From an uncultured Saprospiraceae bacterium (lineage in GTDB: Bacteria; Bacteroidota; Bacteroidia; Chitinophagales; Saprospiraceae), in NCBI GenBank assembly GCA_938015925.1, contig CALLVY010000356.1, positions 1 through 35,971 on the forward strand: 35,971 nucleotides of DNA. Reading direction: 5' to 3'. Made by a program: the position numbers and the translations under genes. This document shows, in pieces, positions 33,056 through 35,971 of this stretch; position 1 is the stretch's first letter; every line of letters starts with the position of its first letter. The notes under the pieces are model-generated. The model did not search any database. It had not been told where the DNA came from and worked only from the letters and a program-made list of their open reading frames with translations.

Positions 33056-33610
33056 ATGAGCACGGCAGAGCTTTCTAATATCATCGAGGCTTGCAGAAAG
33101 CAAGATTCGAATAGTCAAAAACGACTTTACCAACATTTCTACAACTACGGAATGACGGTGTGTTCAAGGTATGCCCGAGACCGAGAGGAAGCCAAAGAGA
33201 TTTTTAATGATAGTTTTTATAAAATCTTTACCAAGCTAGATCAATACAACCCCGATCATTCTTTTAAGGCTTGGCTCAACAAAATCATGGTAAATACCGC
33301 GATTGACCATTTTCGAAAAAACAAAACGAAGCCTCAACTAGTAGACATTGTACATGCACAGCAGTATGAATCCAAAGATCAGGTGATAGAAAATATCTCC
33401 GCTGGAGAAATCCTGAATTTGGTTCAAAAACTCGCGCCTTCTTATCGAATGGTGTTTATGTTGCATGCAGTGGAAGGATACAAACATCCGGAGATTGCCG
33501 AACGACTGGGTATTACCGTCGGTACGAGCAAATCTAATCTGGCCAAAGCCAGAACCAAACTAAAGGCACTTTTGTATAAATTAGATAAGAAAACTAACCG
33601 ATATGGATGA
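33056..33610 (+). CDS. ECF-type RNA polymerase sigma factor
   Basis: 184 residues, typical for sigma-70 family ECF factors. Region 2: KRLYQHFYNYGMTVCSRYAR, EEAKEIFNDSFYKIFTKLDQ, SFKAWLNKIMVNTAIDHFRK. Region 4: LNLVQKLAPSYRMVFMLHAV, EGYKHPEIAERLGITVGTSK, SNLAKARTKLKALLYKLD. The C-terminus overlaps the next gene by 8 nt, so the two are translationally coupled. That neighbour is the probable regulator of this sigma factor. A candidate promoter, TTTG-N17-TATCTTTC (32970-32998), has a short spacer and one mismatch, so it is weak. Confidence 0.93.
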   Translation: MSTAELSNIIEACRKQDSNSQKRLYQHFYNYGMTVCSRYARDREEAKEIFNDSFYKIFTKLDQYNPDHSFKAWLNKIMVNTAIDHFRKNKTKPQLVDIVHAQQYESKDQVIENISAGEILNLVQKLAPSYRMVFMLHAVEGYKHPEIAERLGITVGTSKSNLAKARTKLKALLYKLDKKTNRYG

Positions 33611-34985
33611 TTCTACATTTGATGAACTTTTTTCCGACAAACTCCGTGAAGAACAGGAGTTTGACTATCGGGACGAAGACTGGACGGAACTTTCGGATCG
33701 TCTGGAAAAGCAACCTAAGCGCAAGTGGGGATGGCTCTACTTTGCGGCTGGCCTTTTTATGGCCGTCTCTATCGCCACCAATATTTGGCAAGCCTGGAGT
33801 TTGCAAAAAGTACAGGGAGAAATTAGTACTTTGCAAAAAGAGGTTTTAGGACAAACAGAGACGATTGAATCGCTTCATCAAAAACATACAAAAGAACTTA
33901 GTGAAAAAAATTTCCAAACAGAACAAGTCTTAGTTCAAAGAGACACTATTTATAAAACCATTTACAAAACGATCGTTCAAGAAAAAGAAGTTCCGGTTTA
34001 TATTTATCCAGAAAATAATTTAAGGTCTAAAAGTGGCAAGCTGTCCAATACAAAAATCAGTGCTGCTCCTACAAAAGAAACCAAGGATAAAAGCAGCACA
34101 AGCAATACCAATATTTCTAACTTAGAAACAACTACCACCAACACACTGGGACTTGGTAAGCAAATGTTTTTATCGCAACTTACTTCTGTTCCCATCGACC
34201 TTCTCCCTAAGATAGATCGAGCATTGACTTTTTCCTTTCCAGAAGATTACGAGGAAGCGGAGGATCTTATCATCAAACCTGCTTATAATAAAAAATGGAG
34301 GCTAGGGCCTTCGGTGGCTTATAGTAGAGTACCCAATAATTGTTTCGATCAAAACAACCAACACTTTGGATTGGACTTAAATGTTGATCTATCTAAGCGC
34401 TGGACTTTAGAAAGCAGTTATAGCTATAACCGAATCAGCAATATCTGTCCGGTAGATCAGCCCATAGATACCAATGCTCTTTATGTGCCTGGCACTAATT
34501 TGATCATTGAGCAGGACGACAGCAATTATGCCATTTCTCGAATACGAAACATTCGAAGTAAGCAAAGGTACTTACAAATATCCTTGGGGGCCAAGCACCA
34601 TTTTTCTAAGCGTTTTTACCTTGGAGTTCATATCTTGGGATATCATTTTTTGCAGAGAGAAATCTCCAGCAATGCCAATGCCAACAATTCTAATCTGGAA
34701 ATAGCGAGTCCTTTATCTGATACTCCAGAACAGATCTTGAACAACTATGATATTAACTATAACTTCCCTGGGTTTAACAATTTAGACGAGATGTACGCGG
34801 TTCGGGAAAGGCCCAAACCTGGTTTTATCCTAGACCGTATGGAGATCACTGCGGGTACCACCTTTAACTTCAAAAACAAATACCAAATTCCGGTAGAATT
34901 ATTTTACCAAAGCAATCTTAATCTTGCGCAATACTCTTTACCACCTTTAGTGGGCTTGCGGGCTTCCTTTTTATTTAAATTGTAA
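33603..34985 (+). CDS. Membrane-anchored putative anti-sigma protein with outer-membrane-barrel-like C-terminus
   Basis: 460 residues, starting inside the sigma gene (8-nt overlap). Cytoplasmic N-terminus, ~1-41 (MDDSTFDELFSDKLREEQEF, WTELSDRLEKQPKRKW). One membrane helix, ~43-63 (WLYFAAGLFMAVSIATNIWQ). A coiled coil, ~65-115, leads to a linker, then ~225-460 with beta-barrel-like strands: KWRLGPSVAYSRVPN, HFGLDLNVDLSKRWTLESSY, RYLQISLGAKHHFSKRFYLG, FYQSNLNLAQYSLPPLVGLR, ending ASFLFKL. No classical anti-sigma zinc motif is seen; the role is inferred from coupling and topology. The barrel ends in an aromatic/aliphatic alternating strand. If both parts are real, the protein would span the periplasm. 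Confidence 0.75.
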   Translation: MDDSTFDELFSDKLREEQEFDYRDEDWTELSDRLEKQPKRKWGWLYFAAGLFMAVSIATNIWQAWSLQKVQGEISTLQKEVLGQTETIESLHQKHTKELSEKNFQTEQVLVQRDTIYKTIYKTIVQEKEVPVYIYPENNLRSKSGKLSNTKISAAPTKETKDKSSTSNTNISNLETTTTNTLGLGKQMFLSQLTSVPIDLLPKIDRALTFSFPEDYEEAEDLIIKPAYNKKWRLGPSVAYSRVPNNCFDQNNQHFGLDLNVDLSKRWTLESSYSYNRISNICPVDQPIDTNALYVPGTNLIIEQDDSNYAISRIRNIRSKQRYLQISLGAKHHFSKRFYLGVHILGYHFLQREISSNANANNSNLEIASPLSDTPEQILNNYDINYNFPGFNNLDEMYAVRERPKPGFILDRMEITAGTTFNFKNKYQIPVELFYQSNLNLAQYSLPPLVGLRASFLFKL

Positions 34986-35057
34986 TAGAATAGGTTTTGC
35001 TAAGGCCGATTGGGATTCTTACTTTGTTGGGCTTAAAAAAAGTCCTACCTTGCCAGC

Positions 35058-35612
35058 ATGACTTCCAAAGAAACAAGCGTCCAACAAACTCAAAGGTGGA
35101 TTCAACAAGTGGTGATCAAAAATAATTTTTGCCCTTTTGCCGCAGCGGAAGTGACTAAGCATGCGATTCATTATGAAGTCTACCCTGCGATCTCTCGCCA
35201 GGAAAGTCTCGAACAATTGGCCACGGAATTACTACGACTCGATCAGGAGGATGATATTGCTACCAGTCTCTTAATTTTCCCAGAGTCCTTTAAAGATTTT
35301 TTGGATTTCCTCGACTTACTCGATGCGGCGCAAGCTTTATTATCGAAGATGGAATACGATGGGATTTACCAACTCGCTAGTTTTCATCCTGAATATTGTT
35401 TTGCTGGAAGCAATGACGAAGACCCTGCCAATTACACCAATCGCTCTCCCTACCCTATGCTCCACATTCTACGCGAAGCATCTGTAGAAAAGGCATTAAA
35501 AACCTTTTTTCATCCAGAGCGAATCCCTGAAAAGAATATTGCCTTAAGCAGAAAATTAGGTATTGAAAACATGAAAGCTGCGCTCGCAGCCTGTCGAATA
35601 GAAAAGGATTAA
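35058..35612 (+). CDS. DUF1415 domain protein
   Basis: 184 residues. The DUF1415 pattern is clear: TQRWIQQVVIKNNFCPFAA, TSLLIFPESFKDFLDFLDLL, IYQLASFHPEYCFAGSNDED, PANYTNRSPYPMLHILREAS, FFHPERIPEKNIALSRKLGI. The motif ASFHPxYxFxG followed by DPxNYTNRSPYPMLHxLRE defines the family. Biochemical function is not established; the protein is soluble and probably cytoplasmic. It starts 72 nt after the membrane-barrel gene on the same strand. Confidence 0.93.
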   Translation: MTSKETSVQQTQRWIQQVVIKNNFCPFAAAEVTKHAIHYEVYPAISRQESLEQLATELLRLDQEDDIATSLLIFPESFKDFLDFLDLLDAAQALLSKMEYDGIYQLASFHPEYCFAGSNDEDPANYTNRSPYPMLHILREASVEKALKTFFHPERIPEKNIALSRKLGIENMKAALAACRIEKD

Positions 35613-35728
35613 GCTGGCCAGAATAGTCCGCTTAAATCTCTCCATAAAATGGAAAAGGAAGACAATTTAAACAAAAAAATTAAAAGATAGCCCTTATTTT
35701 ATTTTTCTTTAAAATTCCTACTTACAAC
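35613..35728. other. Short gap after DUF1415, no gene seen
   Basis: AT-rich, with a small hairpin (TCCAT-AAA-ATGGA, ~35641-35653) that might act as a weak terminator of the DUF1415 gene. Nothing else is supported. Confidence 0.3.
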
Positions 35729-35760
35729 TTTGTCGACTCTGTTTTTAATTGATACATTAG
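35729..35760 (+). promoter_or_regulatory. Candidate promoter reading into the terminal hairpin array
   Basis: TTTG (35729-35732), a 20-nt spacer, then TACATTAG (35753-35760). This matches TTTG-N20-TAnnTTTG with one mismatch in the -7 box. Transcription would start near 35767 and run into the hairpin array, suggesting that it may be an RNA. The match could also be chance in AT-rich DNA. Confidence 0.4.
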
Positions 35761-35831
35761 AGTTCATTCTAAAATGGTTTTATGAGATAAAAATGAAGGA
35801 TTTTGTTTCCAATCAAGGAACGCCCGGAATC

Positions 35832-35971
35832 TAATAGCCGTAGCTATTATGGTGAATGAGTGAACGATCCCAAAGGGTTGAGTATGACAATACTCAAAGT
35901 GAAGGAACCGTGACCACGGAAGGGAAGCACATGAGCGAACGATCCTTTGGTGAATGTCCAGTGGACATTCA
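35832..35971 (+). repeat. Array of perfect hairpins alternating with a direct repeat (cut by window end)
   Basis: Perfect hairpins are TAATAGC-CGTA-GCTATTA (35832-35849), CCC-AAA-GGG (35869-35877), TTGAGTAT-GACA-ATACTCAA (35878-35897), CCGT-GACC-ACGG (35908-35919) and TGAATGTCC-AGT-GGACATTCA (35951-35971). A 15-nt motif recurs: ATGAGTGAACGATCC (35856), CAAAGTGAAGGAACC (35895, diverged) and ATGAGCGAACGATCC (35931), spaced 36-39 nt. GGTGAATG occurs at 35851 and 35949. It is far more GC-rich and ordered than the flanks. It may be the 5' end of a structured RNA, a group II intron or retron, or a repeat element. I cannot tell which, because the window ends inside it. Confidence 0.6.

Noticed and set aside
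35740-35970. Long open frame on the minus strand across the terminal hairpin array
   Set aside because: It has no start in the window and no protein-like motifs. The perfect hairpins explain the composition better, and the other frames are interrupted.
1-35971. CRISPR arrays, toxin-antitoxin pairs, restriction systems or other defence islands
   Set aside because: No regularly spaced repeats of CRISPR length, no cas-like, TA-like or R-M-like protein motifs were seen in the ORFs.

Overview
The window looks like chromosomal DNA from a Bacteroidota bacterium, probably a Saprospiraceae-like relative; the phylum is well supported and the family is a guess from gene style. The evidence is: several secreted proteins with C-terminal type IX secretion (T9SS, type A) sorting domains; the order tRNA-Arg, rpmB, rpmG, DUF4295, ftsY; a CCDC81-type HU/SPOR protein; promoters of the TTTG / TAnnTTTG kind; weak or absent Shine-Dalgarno sequences; and AT-rich intergenic DNA. 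No insertion sequence, integrase, CRISPR array or phage module was seen.

Layout. 1-2.3 kb: the 3' end of a T9SS-exported protein, a MerT-like/GDCCVxC cysteine-rich membrane protein, a small Trp-rich protein on the minus strand, and the C-terminal remnant of a VOC (glyoxalase-like) gene. 2.4-5.8 kb: a secreted GH2 glycosidase converging on a secreted TPR protein, then a tiny two-helix membrane protein. 5.84-5.96 kb: a 116-bp imperfect palindrome that looks like a MITE or dispersed repeat. 6.4-9.8 kb: an HU/SPOR envelope protein, kdsA (metal-dependent type) and two diverged tandem secreted paralogues. 10.0-12.4 kb: a tight FAD-oxidoreductase / DoxX / DUF1573 run. 12.6-15.4 kb: a signal peptidase I with an N-terminal membrane-domain fusion, and a zinc amidase with a Pro/Glu-rich linker. 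15.6-22.2 kb: three large exported proteins, namely two tandem clan-A-like glycoside hydrolases 9 nt apart and an SGNH carbohydrate esterase between two DUF11 domains. This reads as a polysaccharide-attack cluster. 22.5-27 kb: a secreted propeller-like protein, DUF1684, a BtuF-like binding protein and a T9SS subtilisin. 27.4-29.6 kb: tRNA-Arg(ACG), L28, L33, DUF4295 and ftsY. 29.7-35.6 kb: a second subtilisin with a lamin-tail-like domain and no signal peptide, a frameshifted membrane-protein gene, a zinc-ribbon-like protein, an ECF sigma factor overlapping a gene for a membrane-spanning protein with a barrel-like C-terminus, and DUF1415. From 35.8 kb to the window edge there is a non-coding array of perfect hairpins alternating with a 15-nt direct repeat, cut by the window end.

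How the genes work together. Most of the window serves the cell envelope and secretion: KDO synthesis, signal peptidase, SRP receptor, amidase, SPOR protein, T9SS cargo enzymes and an ECF/trans-envelope signalling pair. The best candidates for something undescribed are the terminal hairpin array, the tandem glycosidase-like pair with its esterase, and the sigma factor / membrane-anchored barrel pair. All family names come from motif recognition by eye; no searches were run.
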